Assembly: GCA_002163245.1 (NCBI GenBank)
Contig: MAAL01000096.1
Location: forward strand, 1-64,000
Source: Gammaproteobacteria bacterium 42_54_T18
GTDB lineage: Bacteria; Pseudomonadota; Gammaproteobacteria; Pseudomonadales; Ketobacteraceae
Direction of reading: 5' to 3'
Length of the DNA: 64,000 nt
Positions 9,390 to 18,480 of the stretch are shown in pieces. How positions within the stretch are numbered: position 1 is the first letter of the stretch; each line of letters opens with the position of its first letter. A program made the translations under genes and the position numbers. Under the pieces are notes generated by a model, which was not told the origin of the DNA, did no database searches, and saw only the letters and a program-made list of their open reading frames with translations.

Positions 9390-9412
9390 TAGGGTCTCTA
9401 TTTATTTCTGAA

Positions 9413-9447
9413 TGATCGGTTTGATATTAATTATATCTAACCGATCA
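9413..9447. promoter_or_regulatory. 35-bp near-perfect palindrome upstream of the membrane peroxiredoxin gene
   Basis: Arms TGATCGGTTTGATAT and ATATCTAACCGATCA differ at one position and are separated by the five bases TAATT. The outer 9 bp (TGATCGGTT/AACCGATCA) are perfect. Placement 24 bases before the gene's ATG and ACCGATC half-sites suit a TetR-type repressor operator; this is inference, and no regulator is adjacent. The rest of the 302-base gap up to 9692 holds only the direct repeats described separately. Confidence 0.6.
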
Positions 9448-9612
9448 GTCAAGAATTAACTCAACGTCTTATTACAAACAGCATTCAAAGCAGGGTAACT
9501 ATAGGTGTCACCAATAATAATCCAAACAGTGCCCAATAGAGTTGGGTAGATAAGTAACTCTTAAAGGAGCTCTAACAGTAACTCTCTGAAATATACAAAA
9601 AATTACCAACGA

Positions 9613-9646
9613 AGCGACTATAATTTTTCTATAGCGACTATAATTT
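9613..9646 (+). promoter_or_regulatory. Duplicated 14-bp segment containing TATAAT, probable promoter of the diguanylate cyclase gene
   Basis: AGCGACTATAATTT occurs at 9613-9626 and again at 9633-9646, exactly 20 bases apart. Each copy contains a perfect TATAAT -10 hexamer (9619-9624 and 9639-9644). No good -35 box is visible at the correct distance from either. The diguanylate cyclase start codon is 45 bases beyond the second copy. Confidence 0.4.
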
Positions 9647-9691
9647 CGCTCATCCAATCCTCACTTTTCGATTGATTATTAACGTATTTTT

Positions 9692-10870
9692 ATGGCCGAC
9701 TTTGAGCAGGACCTACAGAAGTATCGGCGGCAAATGGATGCAGGCTTTAGAAACCTTTCCTTTCCCACCGACATGGAGGCAGAATACACCTCCCAGTACC
9801 TAGAGCGAAACATCGCTAAACAGAGAACCGCGCTGTGGGTATCTGCCGTGTTAATGCTTCTGCTTATCCCCTTTGATTTCAGTGTGTTATCAGGAAGACC
9901 CCTAGATTTTTATAGCTTATTACGCATTGGTTTTACGCTGCCTTTATTGGGTGTGTCCTACGCTTGCACCTACGTCCCTCTCTTTCAAAGGCGCTTTCAA
10001 ACCTTCGCATTTGGTATGGTTTTGTTTGTTGGTTTATCAACTAATTTATGTGTTGCTTACGCCAATAAACTTGGCCAACAACTTCCCTACGAAGGCCTCA
10101 TTCTTATCATCTTTATGGGTTTCTTACTTGCCGGCATGGGATTTCGACTGTCCCTAACCTGTGCTTGCCTACTATTTCTCAGCTATTGTTTACTCGCTGT
10201 CTTCTACATGCCTCCACATGTAATGTTGATGCACGAGTTAATTTTTATCTTTGGTAGCTGTTTAGTGGGGGGGGCTGCGGCTTACACACTGGAATACCAA
10301 TCCAGATTAGGTTTTCTCCAAAAAGGAGCGTTACGCTCTGCGGCTAAAATTGACCCTTTAACCAATTTACTCAATAGGGGGGCGATTAACTATCAACTTG
10401 AAATCATCATGGATCACGCTTTTCGCGAACAAAAATTTGTCACCATGGTGCTGCTAGATGTGGATTACTTTAAGCGTTATAACGACACCTATGGCCATGT
10501 TCAAGGGGATGCTTGCTTAGTTGATGTCGCCAAAGCGCTATCCAAAGGTTGCCGACGTTCTCTGGATTTTGCAGGTCGTTATGGCGGGGAAGAATTTATA
10601 TTGGTTTGGTTTGATACAAAGCCAGAAGAGATGGCCCGTTTAAGCGACCTGATAGCAAGCAATATTCAACAACTGAATATCCTTCACGAAAGATCCAAGG
10701 TTTCTGATTACATTACGCTGTCTGGCGGTATGGTCACCGGCACCCCTTCAGAAACACTTACTTCATCTATATTTATTCAAAAAGCAGATGATATTCTGTA
10801 CGAATCTAAAAACCGCGGTCGTAACCGCATTCTATGCTATACCTTTCCAGAAGAAGAGCTCACCCCTTAA
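9692..10870 (+). CDS. Membrane diguanylate cyclase (GGDEF)
   Basis: 392 residues: about six membrane segments between residues 45 and 205, then a GGDEF domain (about 215-385). The catalytic loop is RYGGEEFILVW, the metal/substrate region LLDVDYFKRYNDTYGHVQGD is intact, and an RSLD inhibitory I-site lies five residues before the loop. It should make c-di-GMP from two GTP. The membrane sensor is not one I can name but is shared with the paralogue at 16495-17682 (similar N-terminus YQQQLNAGFRLLRF versus YRRQMDAGFRNLSF). Its 3' end overlaps the next open frame by 37 bases, suggesting translational coupling with the second cyclase. Confidence 0.9.
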   Translation: MADFEQDLQKYRRQMDAGFRNLSFPTDMEAEYTSQYLERNIAKQRTALWVSAVLMLLLIPFDFSVLSGRPLDFYSLLRIGFTLPLLGVSYACTYVPLFQRRFQTFAFGMVLFVGLSTNLCVAYANKLGQQLPYEGLILIIFMGFLLAGMGFRLSLTCACLLFLSYCLLAVFYMPPHVMLMHELIFIFGSCLVGGAAAYTLEYQSRLGFLQKGALRSAAKIDPLTNLLNRGAINYQLEIIMDHAFREQKFVTMVLLDVDYFKRYNDTYGHVQGDACLVDVAKALSKGCRRSLDFAGRYGGEEFILVWFDTKPEEMARLSDLIASNIQQLNILHERSKVSDYITLSGGMVTGTPSETLTSSIFIQKADDILYESKNRGRNRILCYTFPEEELTP

Positions 10871-13041
10871 CCCCCACCCTCTTAGAGACCCCATTAGCAA
10901 AAGTACGCAAGCCGCTGAATTCACACTATACTCAAACCAAACAAAGCCAACTTCAGTCAACCTCCTTGAGCAGGCTACCGACTATAAAATACACGCCAGA
11001 GAGCCCACTTGGACCATATAGCCTACACCGCCTAGGCAAGAGTTTCGTATTCCTGCTTACATTGCCATTATGCCTAGTGCTTTGTAACTCCAGCTTCGCC
11101 ATCGGCACATTACCGCTATCACCGAATCAGGGTGAATACCTTCTTACCCCTTACACTGAATACTTGGAAGACCCCTCTAATCATCTTGATTTGCATGACC
11201 TACTGTCACCTCAATCCAGCCAACTATGGCAAAGCAACACAGAATCCAGTGAGACCATAAATTTTGGCTACACGTCATCAACCTATTGGATTCGTTTTAA
11301 TGTTACCAATCCCAATAATACCCATGACGAGCGATACCTGGAAATTGCTTATGCCGTATTGGATCACATCAACCTCTATTTATTAGTGGATGATGCCGCT
11401 CCCGAAAAAATCGCCCTTGGTGATAAGCTCCCCTTCCATAGCCGACCTTTAGATCATCGTAATTTTATTGTCCCCATAAAATGGCAGCCCAATCAAACCG
11501 TTAGTTTTTACCTGCAAATTAAAACCAGTAGCTCCATGCAGGTCCCCTTAACGTTATGGAAAACCAAAAGTTTTATAGAAGGTACACAACGAGAGTTACT
11601 TGGCCTAGGCATTTACTACGGCACCATGTTTGTTATGGTGTTATATAATCTATTTGTGTTTTTATCTGTTCGCGAAAGCAACTATTTATATTACGTTTGC
11701 TTTGTTGCATCATCGGCACTCTTCCTAGCCAGTTTAAATGGCATCAGCTTTCAATATTTATGGCCTAATGCTACCAGCTGGAACGACCAAGCTATTATCG
11801 TATTTTTACTTGGCATCCTATTGTTTGGATCCCTTTTCACCCGAGACTTTTTGCAATTAAAGGTCACAAAACCTCATCTTGAAAAGTTTACCAATCTACT
11901 TTGTATCTTAGCCCTTGCTTGTATTATTCTCACAGCATTCTTACCTTATTCAACAATGATTATCATTTCAATAGCATTATCAATAGCCGCTATTTGCGCG
12001 GCAATTGCTGCAGGAACAATGCGCTGGGCAGAAGGCGATTCATCCGCCAAATATTACACCGTCGCCTGGTTCTCTCTCATGATCGGAGGGATTATCCTGG
12101 CGTTTAACAAATTAAACTTATTACCTCGTAACTTTATTACCGAAAATGCCACACAAATCGGTTCAGCTCTAGAGGTTATTTTACTGTCATTTGCGCTCGC
12201 TGACCGGCTTAATGTCGAAAAGAAAAAACGCTTTGAGGCGCAAGCGAATTCATTGGAATTAGAAAAAGTGGCACGTGTAGCCCAATCAGAAGCGTTAACG
12301 CAAGAACGTAACGCTCGCCAAGCCCAAGACAAAGCACTCGAACATGAACGTGAAGCAAGAGAAGCTCAAGCAAGCGCACTGGGCATTCAACGCAGGGCCA
12401 ATGAAACCTTAGAGCGTCGAGTAAAAGAACGTACCAACGAACTAGAACAGGTTAACAAAAAACTAGAGAATTTATCACTAACCGATGGTTTAACCGGCAT
12501 CCGCAATCGACGTTACCTCAACAAAGCACTATCCAGTGAATTCAGCCGAGCACACCGAGAGAAAGAGCCGCTGGGTGTATTACTTATCGATATCGATCAC
12601 TTTAAGAATTTTAACGATGAATACGGCCACCTTATTGGTGATGATTGCTTGCGGCAAGTTGCCTCAACGATTCGACAACAAACCCACCGAGACAATGATG
12701 TGGTAGCCCGTTACGGCGGCGAAGAGTTTTGTTTTTTACTACCCAACACTGACCGAGAAGGCAGTTTACATATTGCTGAACAAGTTCGAAAAAGTGTCGA
12801 GAGCATCTACTTTGTTGTTGATGACAAACCTGTTTGCATCACCATTAGTATCGGCGTTGTATCCATGACACCTCTAGCCGACGCAGAACCTGAAGGCCTA
12901 CTCGAGATGGCCGACACCGCCCTCTACAAGGCGAAAGATAATGGACGGAATCAAGTCATCTACTTTGATGGGACTGAAGACACTGTCGACGACAGCACAA
13001 ATGATGAAACAAATGATGTAAAAGCCGATAAGAATGACTGA
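10834..13041 (+). CDS. 7TMR-DISM receptor diguanylate cyclase (GGDEF)
   Basis: 735 residues as read from 10834. The first about 65 residues look spurious; a signal peptide (LGKSFVFLLTLPLCLVLCNSS) begins near residue 66, so the true start may be a non-ATG codon further in, such as the TTG at 10966. Order: periplasmic 7TMR-DISMED2-type beta domain (about 95-250, including TSSTYWIRFNVTN), seven membrane helices (about 255-460), a long coiled coil (about 465-545, with repeated EREAREAQ), and a GGDEF domain (about 550-710) with RYGGEEFCFLL and an RDND I-site. The DISMED2 domain is thought to bind carbohydrates or similar ligands. It overlaps the preceding cyclase gene by 37 bases in this reading. 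Confidence 0.85.
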   Translation: MLYLSRRRAHPLTPTLLETPLAKVRKPLNSHYTQTKQSQLQSTSLSRLPTIKYTPESPLGPYSLHRLGKSFVFLLTLPLCLVLCNSSFAIGTLPLSPNQGEYLLTPYTEYLEDPSNHLDLHDLLSPQSSQLWQSNTESSETINFGYTSSTYWIRFNVTNPNNTHDERYLEIAYAVLDHINLYLLVDDAAPEKIALGDKLPFHSRPLDHRNFIVPIKWQPNQTVSFYLQIKTSSSMQVPLTLWKTKSFIEGTQRELLGLGIYYGTMFVMVLYNLFVFLSVRESNYLYYVCFVASSALFLASLNGISFQYLWPNATSWNDQAIIVFLLGILLFGSLFTRDFLQLKVTKPHLEKFTNLLCILALACIILTAFLPYSTMIIISIALSIAAICAAIAAGTMRWAEGDSSAKYYTVAWFSLMIGGIILAFNKLNLLPRNFITENATQIGSALEVILLSFALADRLNVEKKKRFEAQANSLELEKVARVAQSEALTQERNARQAQDKALEHEREAREAQASALGIQRRANETLERRVKERTNELEQVNKKLENLSLTDGLTGIRNRRYLNKALSSEFSRAHREKEPLGVLLIDIDHFKNFNDEYGHLIGDDCLRQVASTIRQQTHRDNDVVARYGGEEFCFLLPNTDREGSLHIAEQVRKSVESIYFVVDDKPVCITISIGVVSMTPLADAEPEGLLEMADTALYKAKDNGRNQVIYFDGTEDTVDDSTNDETNDVKADKND

Positions 13042-13058
13042 TAAACTCAATCACAAAT

Positions 13059-13099
13059 CTGTTATCAACAGGGCTATAAATAAACCCTGCTGATAGCAG
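13059..13099. terminator. Hairpin between convergent genes, probable bidirectional terminator
   Basis: CTGTTATCAACAGGG and CCCTGCTGATAGCAG pair at 13 of 15 positions around an 11-base AT-rich loop. It lies between the convergent stops of the 7TMR cyclase and the lipoprotein gene. There is no long T run on either side, so termination is inferred from position. Confidence 0.45.
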
Positions 13100-13119
13100 A
13101 TGTTACGTAAGTATAAAGG

Positions 13120-15546
13120 TTACCCCCCGACGGAGAACGCCTTTACAGCACAATCACTGCTTTCAACTAATGCATCCGTTCGAGCACAGACTTCTAATTG
13201 ATGCCCCCCTGCTGTAACACGGTATAACGTCACTGTGTCACGTAGCTTCCACGTCGACCAAACACCATCATCTAAACGATAACGGGTTTGAGTGGCTTCA
13301 TTTTCGTCACCACTACCTGCAACACTAAAGCTAACCTGCTCACCGGATGAAACGCTGCCATCACCTAATGCTACACGCATCGCTGTCACAACATCACCAC
13401 CCGAAGCGAGCTCTGCTGAAGCTGAAACCATCGCAGACTTCTGTGCGCCTGATACCATATTGCCCGCCAAACCTAGATAACCTGAGTTTGCCTGCCATAA
13501 CTCCACTGGCGCAAAGGTATAACCTTCAATTGTTGGAATTGCGATAGAAGCAATACCTTCTGCCAACGTCGGCATAATATTCGGCAACAACCAATCAACC
13601 AAACTTTCAGCCTGTGCAGACGTTAAATTCAACCCCAGCACATTCATGCTCAGCACATTAAAGCTTGGCAAGCTTTCAATCGCTACATCTAATTTGCTAT
13701 CACCGCTAACACCAACACTTACTGGCACTGATGCGTTTATATTTGTCTCAAACAAAACAGAAGACGTATCACCACCAGCAGGTGTTAAATTCACAACCAA
13801 CTTAAGGTCTTGAACATCTAAACTTACCAGCTCGCCGCTATCGGTTAATGCTACGGAAGGTGCCGACGCAGGTGTAACCGCTATTGAAATTTGATCATCT
13901 CCTGCCACCGCATCACCGAGTACTTCGCCAAGCTCAGTACCGCTATAGACCAGTGCTTCGATATCCGTGATACCCGCTTCAAAAGCAGCAAGTAAAGACC
14001 GATTTAACACGTTCTTTGATACAACGGCACCAACATGAAAACTATTGCCGCCAGGTGTGCTGCTAAAGGTAAGTGCCGGCATGGCTGAATCATCATAAAG
14101 CGATCCCAACCCAGCATGTGTCACAGTTTCAGCATGAGCGCCCATATTAATCACTGCCGTTAGCGCTCCATTGTTACCACTGAAACTATCAACTTCACCT
14201 TCTACAACTATATTTTTACCCAAAATAGGTACTGCTGCACTAGTTGGCACAAGTTGAGTGTATTGCGCTAATAAGTCCGGTAACATTCCACCCAACTGGC
14301 TTTCCAGTTCACTTTCAACAACGCCATTAATAGCACCTTTAACCGTATTAGTGAGGCCTCCTAACCCAATCACGTCTAGCACCGTATCAATAGTACTTAA
14401 CGCACTTTCTAATGCTCCTAAATCCACATCCAGGTTAATATTCATTGACTGTAAACTTGCAGCCACTCCACCATCATTCGCTTTGCTTAACGCAAGGTTT
14501 GCAACCGCAACCACATCATTCGCCGTTACCGTTACATCAAACAAACCGTAATCTATTCCCGGGGTATGAGCATCAGGGTCTAGTCCCATGCTAATAGAGT
14601 TTAACGTCGCCGTTACTGCCACAACATTTGAGTTATTTTGAGGCGTGATATCCAAATCAATAGTTCCCAGTGACAACCATTCTGCATTCACCCTAACCCA
14701 CACAGAACCCAAACTAACACAAATCCCCCATACACATTCTTTGAGTTCCTTGCTTTCATATACCAGCGGATTTTGTGCTAGTAACTCTGATTCAAGATCG
14801 ATATTTTTTACCAGCTCCAGCACTTCGCTTTCGATAAAACTAATGCCGCTATCATTAATACGGGCACCAATAGGTGATTTTAACGAGTTATCATCCCCAA
14901 GCACCACATCATTAATATCATCACTCACTTCATAAGGGGTTGTTGAACTAAAACCAAAGGAATCTTGAGCAGTAAATGTTAACTGGCCTGTCTCAGAAAA
15001 GTTTGAAGTATTGGCATTTGACCCCCAAGAAAAAGTTCCATCTTCCGCAACCGGTATCACTTCGGTTGCATTTAATGTCACTTCAGTCACCGCAGAATAA
15101 TCTTCCACATAACCGCTGTAACTGACAACTGAAGGCCCACACCCTGCACAAGTTTCTACTGAGGTGATATGAATAATCGGACCGCTAATATCCCAGATAA
15201 AATCTACACTGTGTTCCTCCGGTGCGGTCACAGCAATATCATTACCACCATCTACCAATAGTGCACTGAGATCACCTAACGTTGCTACAGCTTCCGTATC
15301 TGTAACGGTAAAATAGCTGGTGACGTCCGTATTATTCAACATTAATACAAGATCAGTAGTAACAATATCTTTATAGGTAATCGTTACCTGCGTATCGGAA
15401 GTAGACGTACTATAAACTGCATTGTCATCGGGTGAAGAAATGGAAATTTTGTCGCCGCCACAACCAACGAGCGATAGGATCACAAGCCCCGCTGACACTG
15501 ATTTAAGTGCGGGTTTAAATGTTACATTAAACAAAGGATCAAACAT
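13120..15546 (-). CDS. Large lipoprotein, possibly with a TULIP/BPI-like lipid-binding fold
   Basis: 808 residues. A signal sequence ends in the lipobox LSLVGCGG (Cys at about residue 29), so it is lipid-anchored, probably to the outer membrane facing the periplasm or surface. Residues about 35-210 look like Ig-like beta repeats. The middle and C-terminal parts alternate amphipathic strands with long helices such as GALESALSTIDTVLDVIGLGG and a segment LLPNIMPTLAEGIASIAIPTI followed by GYTFAPVELWQANSGYLGLAGN. That helix-IP-G-strand-GYL pattern resembles TULIP (BPI/LBP-type) lipid carriers, but only by eye. The final about 80 residues are another beta domain. GGAG sits 8 bases before the ATG. 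Function unknown. Confidence 0.65.
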   Translation of the reverse strand: MFDPLFNVTFKPALKSVSAGLVILSLVGCGGDKISISSPDDNAVYSTSTSDTQVTITYKDIVTTDLVLMLNNTDVTSYFTVTDTEAVATLGDLSALLVDGGNDIAVTAPEEHSVDFIWDISGPIIHITSVETCAGCGPSVVSYSGYVEDYSAVTEVTLNATEVIPVAEDGTFSWGSNANTSNFSETGQLTFTAQDSFGFSSTTPYEVSDDINDVVLGDDNSLKSPIGARINDSGISFIESEVLELVKNIDLESELLAQNPLVYESKELKECVWGICVSLGSVWVRVNAEWLSLGTIDLDITPQNNSNVVAVTATLNSISMGLDPDAHTPGIDYGLFDVTVTANDVVAVANLALSKANDGGVAASLQSMNINLDVDLGALESALSTIDTVLDVIGLGGLTNTVKGAINGVVESELESQLGGMLPDLLAQYTQLVPTSAAVPILGKNIVVEGEVDSFSGNNGALTAVINMGAHAETVTHAGLGSLYDDSAMPALTFSSTPGGNSFHVGAVVSKNVLNRSLLAAFEAGITDIEALVYSGTELGEVLGDAVAGDDQISIAVTPASAPSVALTDSGELVSLDVQDLKLVVNLTPAGGDTSSVLFETNINASVPVSVGVSGDSKLDVAIESLPSFNVLSMNVLGLNLTSAQAESLVDWLLPNIMPTLAEGIASIAIPTIEGYTFAPVELWQANSGYLGLAGNMVSGAQKSAMVSASAELASGGDVVTAMRVALGDGSVSSGEQVSFSVAGSGDENEATQTRYRLDDGVWSTWKLRDTVTLYRVTAGGHQLEVCARTDALVESSDCAVKAFSVGG

Positions 15547-15883
15547 GATGCAAACTCCTGCATTTTTATTTTTATGAGAATGCCACCCCTGAACTGCCCT
15601 ACTGCTTACCCAATATATAACCCTCCCTGAAATCTTAGGTCAGCGCACTTCTTGGCCACAATAAACATGTAAGCCACGTATGTTTACTGCGAACGCCAAA
15701 TATGGCACGAATGTACCAGCAAAGAGAAGGGTTCTGTTAGGCCACTAGACAAAACTCAAGAAATTAGCCCTAAGCAACATAGCCTAATTTTGATAGGCCT
15801 AAATTCATAGGCCAAGCTGCGCATGCTTTACCCTTTAAAGTGATTCACGTATCCTACAAAAAAATGACCACCAAGTCACAAAA
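15547..15883. other. Intergenic stretch without a recognised gene
   Basis: I see no coding frame with a ribosome site here. The region should hold the promoter of the lipoprotein gene. The only structure noted is a short inverted repeat, GGCCTA at 15796-15801 and TAGGCC at 15808-15813. Confidence 0.5.
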
Positions 15884-16351
15884 TCAAAGCCATTCTTTAT
15901 CACTAACAATGAAGTCCTTTCGATCCCGAGCCAAACCAAAACAAGCGCCACCTACTGCGACGACAAAAGCGCCATAAACGTTACCCTTAATGAGCACATA
16001 AACACCCAACGTAACAATCAATACACCGGAAACTTTTAACGCAATGGGCCGTAAAAAACCTTTACGGGCTCTTCGGGAGGATGCAAACAATAACAAATAG
16101 GCCATATATATCAAATAGATAGCCCCGATCCACAAGGGGGATAACAAAAACAATCCATAAGCATCAAAAGACTGGCCATTACGGTCAATGCTAACTGGGT
16201 TCAACCAAATTCTATCAATAACACGAAACTCTACGTACCCACCCACTGCGGTAAGTAACAACGATAAAACCACTCTTAACATCGGGTTACGTATTTCGGC
16301 ACGACTGTGTGTGGCGACAGCAGTGTGATGATGCAGGTATTTTTTAAACAT
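15884..16351 (-). CDS. Small integral membrane protein of unknown function
   Basis: 155 residues with about four membrane segments (about 25-43, 62-90, 100-122 and 124-142) separated by short charged loops, one of them basic (SSRRARKGFLRP). The N-terminus is histidine-rich (KKYLHHHTAVATHS). I do not recognise the family. It stands alone, divergent from the diguanylate cyclase at 16495, with 143 bases between the two starts, which may contain both promoters. Confidence 0.6.
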   Translation of the reverse strand: MFKKYLHHHTAVATHSRAEIRNPMLRVVLSLLLTAVGGYVEFRVIDRIWLNPVSIDRNGQSFDAYGLFLLSPLWIGAIYLIYMAYLLLFASSRRARKGFLRPIALKVSGVLIVTLGVYVLIKGNVYGAFVVAVGGACFGLARDRKDFIVSDKEWL

Positions 16352-16494
16352 GAACTCAAAAAAACCATTCTTTCAGTGGAAGCCTTTTAGGCCTGTTCGC
16401 AGATTATAGCGACGCAACATCGCAAACCCTAGTATTACCTAACAATGTGAAAAATTCACAAGATAAAAAATTAATGACGATTATACTTTAGCCA

Positions 16495-17682
16495 ATGACT
16501 ACCTACTCTCACGACATCAGCGCATACCAACAGCAACTTAACGCAGGGTTTCGTTTATTACGGTTTTCCCCTGCATTGGAGGAAGAGTATCGCGATTTGC
16601 ATCGAGCCAATAACAAGGTTCGCCAATGGGCGTCTATCGCTATAGGAATGGTCACAATTGTGTTGCTAATTCCCATGGATATACAGGGAATGCCAAATGA
16701 AATTAAAAGTTTGTATTATTTCGTTCGTGTCGGCATGTCGATCCCGTTGCTATTGTTGGTTTTCAGCTTTCACTTTATCCCTGCCATGACCCGCTTTATC
16801 CAGCCAACCTCTGTAATGGTTATCTTGTGGATTGCTTTAGGCAATATTGCTCTAGACATTGCGAGTAACAATGCCGGTTTTAATTTTGCTTATGAAGGTG
16901 TGTTTATTGTCATAATGATCAGTCTATTTATGGCTGGGTTACGTTTTCAAATTGCCTGTATTGGCCCTTTGGTGACAATGTTCGCCATGTGGATTGCCAG
17001 CATTTATTTTTTACCGGATTCTCGCCATACATCACTCAAAGTATTTTATGTAACGGCCATTTCATTCTGCGGCATGGTTGGGGCGTATACCATTGAATAC
17101 CAATTTAGAAACAGCTTTATCCAACACGCTATCGTGCAACATATGGCGATTAAAGATGGGTTAACAGGCCTATTTAATCGATCAGAAGCGATTAAAAAAC
17201 TCGGTTTTCTATTGGAATATGCAAGACGTGAACAAAAACCTATATCTCTGCTGCTTGCTGATGTTGATCATTTTAAACTATACAATGATCACTACGGTCA
17301 TCTAAAGGGTGATGATTGTTTAGGGAGTATTGGGGGAGCCCTAAACAGTTGCTGTAAACGTCCCCTCGATTTCGCAGCCAGAATGGGTGGTGAAGAATTT
17401 TTAATGGTGTGGTTTGACTCAACCCCAGAAGAGGAAAGTAATTTATCTCGCTACGTACATGATGCTATTGCTACTATAGCAATACCCCATAAAGCCTCAG
17501 ATACCGACCCACTCGTGACCTTATCAGCTGGTTATTGCCGTGTTATACCTCGGCCAGAAAACACCATCAATCAACTGATTAACACGGTCGACGAAGCGCT
17601 TTACCACTCCAAAAACAGCGGTAGAAATCGCACAACGGAAGTGACATGTGAGCAACAGCAGTCGTTTAGAGAAACGGCTTAA
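16495..17682 (+). CDS. Membrane diguanylate cyclase (GGDEF), paralogue of the one at 9692
   Basis: 395 residues with the same architecture as the 9692-10870 protein: a short conserved N-terminus, about six membrane segments (45-210), then GGDEF (220-385) with RMGGEEFLMVW, the region LLADVDHFKLYNDHYGHLKGDD and an RPLD I-site. Both copies carry a similar AYTIEYQFRNSFIQ / AYTLEYQSRLGFLQ linker before the catalytic domain, so they arose by duplication. It should make c-di-GMP; the membrane sensor input is unknown. The stop faces the convergent hypothetical gene at 17695, 12 bases away. Confidence 0.88.
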   Translation: MTTYSHDISAYQQQLNAGFRLLRFSPALEEEYRDLHRANNKVRQWASIAIGMVTIVLLIPMDIQGMPNEIKSLYYFVRVGMSIPLLLLVFSFHFIPAMTRFIQPTSVMVILWIALGNIALDIASNNAGFNFAYEGVFIVIMISLFMAGLRFQIACIGPLVTMFAMWIASIYFLPDSRHTSLKVFYVTAISFCGMVGAYTIEYQFRNSFIQHAIVQHMAIKDGLTGLFNRSEAIKKLGFLLEYARREQKPISLLLADVDHFKLYNDHYGHLKGDDCLGSIGGALNSCCKRPLDFAARMGGEEFLMVWFDSTPEEESNLSRYVHDAIATIAIPHKASDTDPLVTLSAGYCRVIPRPENTINQLINTVDEALYHSKNSGRNRTTEVTCEQQQSFRETA

Positions 17683-17694
17683 TCCATAAAGAGA

Positions 17695-18282
17695 TCAACA
17701 AGACGACACAGAGCGGTCGATTTCAATTGCTATATTTTCAAAATATTCTCTATTGGAAAGATTACCAACAACAGGCTCATCTATATATTCCGCCACTTGT
17801 CGCAACCATTTATGTGTCACTTTAAGCACGTCAAATGCGGCAGAAAAATCAGGAACGTCGTTACAATCAAAGTACGGCGTCGGGTGAGACACTACCTTGT
17901 TTCTAAATGCAGTCATCATCTTACGATAATCAGCCCACCCCTGATAATTAAACTCCGTCACTGTATACACTAACTCTCGAAATGCTTTCTGTTCTAACGT
18001 CACCTGCTTCCAGAATCGATCAGTACTATCTGAACCAAATAGTTTGCACCAATTCATGGTGAACGATGCCATTAATGCTGCTTTAGAATGCAACCAGAAT
18101 ACCGGTACATCGGCACTAGAATCATTTCCCCATTTATTAATCAACACGTTATAAGCAATCAAACAATCACTCGCAGTGTACAAACACTCCAGTTCCAAGA
18201 ATGCCTTGTGCAATGAACTAGGCAAAATAGGCGATGATAATGCGAGCTCTTGTTTTGATACTTTCGACAATGCTGACTCCAT
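17695..18282 (-). CDS. Hypothetical protein with a possible HEPN/AbiU2-like motif
   Basis: 195 residues, mostly helical by composition, without signal peptide or membrane segments. Residues about 80-150 contain FTMNWCKLFG, then an invariant-looking FRNKVVSHPTPYF. An R-x5-H arrangement after a helix is the signature of HEPN ribonuclease-like domains, and the KLFG region recalls AbiU2-type HEPN proteins; this is visual resemblance only. It is divergent from the PaaX-type regulator, with a large palindrome between the two starts, so it may be co-regulated with the lipid operon. No antitoxin-like partner is adjacent. Confidence 0.45.
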   Translation of the reverse strand: MESALSKVSKQELALSSPILPSSLHKAFLELECLYTASDCLIAYNVLINKWGNDSSADVPVFWLHSKAALMASFTMNWCKLFGSDSTDRFWKQVTLEQKAFRELVYTVTEFNYQGWADYRKMMTAFRNKVVSHPTPYFDCNDVPDFSAAFDVLKVTHKWLRQVAEYIDEPVVGNLSNREYFENIAIEIDRSVSSC

Positions 18283-18393
18283 CGATAATCACTCCATTAA
18301 AGGGGACTAATAGAAAGTAGGGGTTATAGAAAGTATAACTCGATACCTATCAACTGACTCTTACTCTGATTAACCGCGCTGTACAAAATTCCA

Positions 18394-18436
18394 ATAATTA
18401 CACTTATTTGCATAACATGCAAATAAGTGTAATTAT
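18394..18436. promoter_or_regulatory. Perfect 20-bp inverted repeat, probable PaaX-type operator
   Basis: The arms at 18394-18413 and 18417-18436 are exact reverse complements, separated by three bases (AAC); the core reads ACTTATTTGCAT-AAC-ATGCAAATAAGT. It lies 44 bases before the PaaX-type start and 111 bases before the divergent gene at 18282. Position and symmetry suggest a dimeric repressor site, most simply for the adjacent regulator. It lacks a T run and is not downstream of a gene, so a terminator is unlikely. Confidence 0.65.
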
Positions 18437-18480
18437 AAAGATATAACTCACCACTGCTGTAGAGACCTTAGTAGATCACT

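Noticed and set aside
10834-11030. The first about 65 codons of the 7TMR cyclase frame as real protein
   Set aside because: They overlap the previous gene, lack family similarity and precede the signal peptide; the true start is probably later, although no ATG is available.
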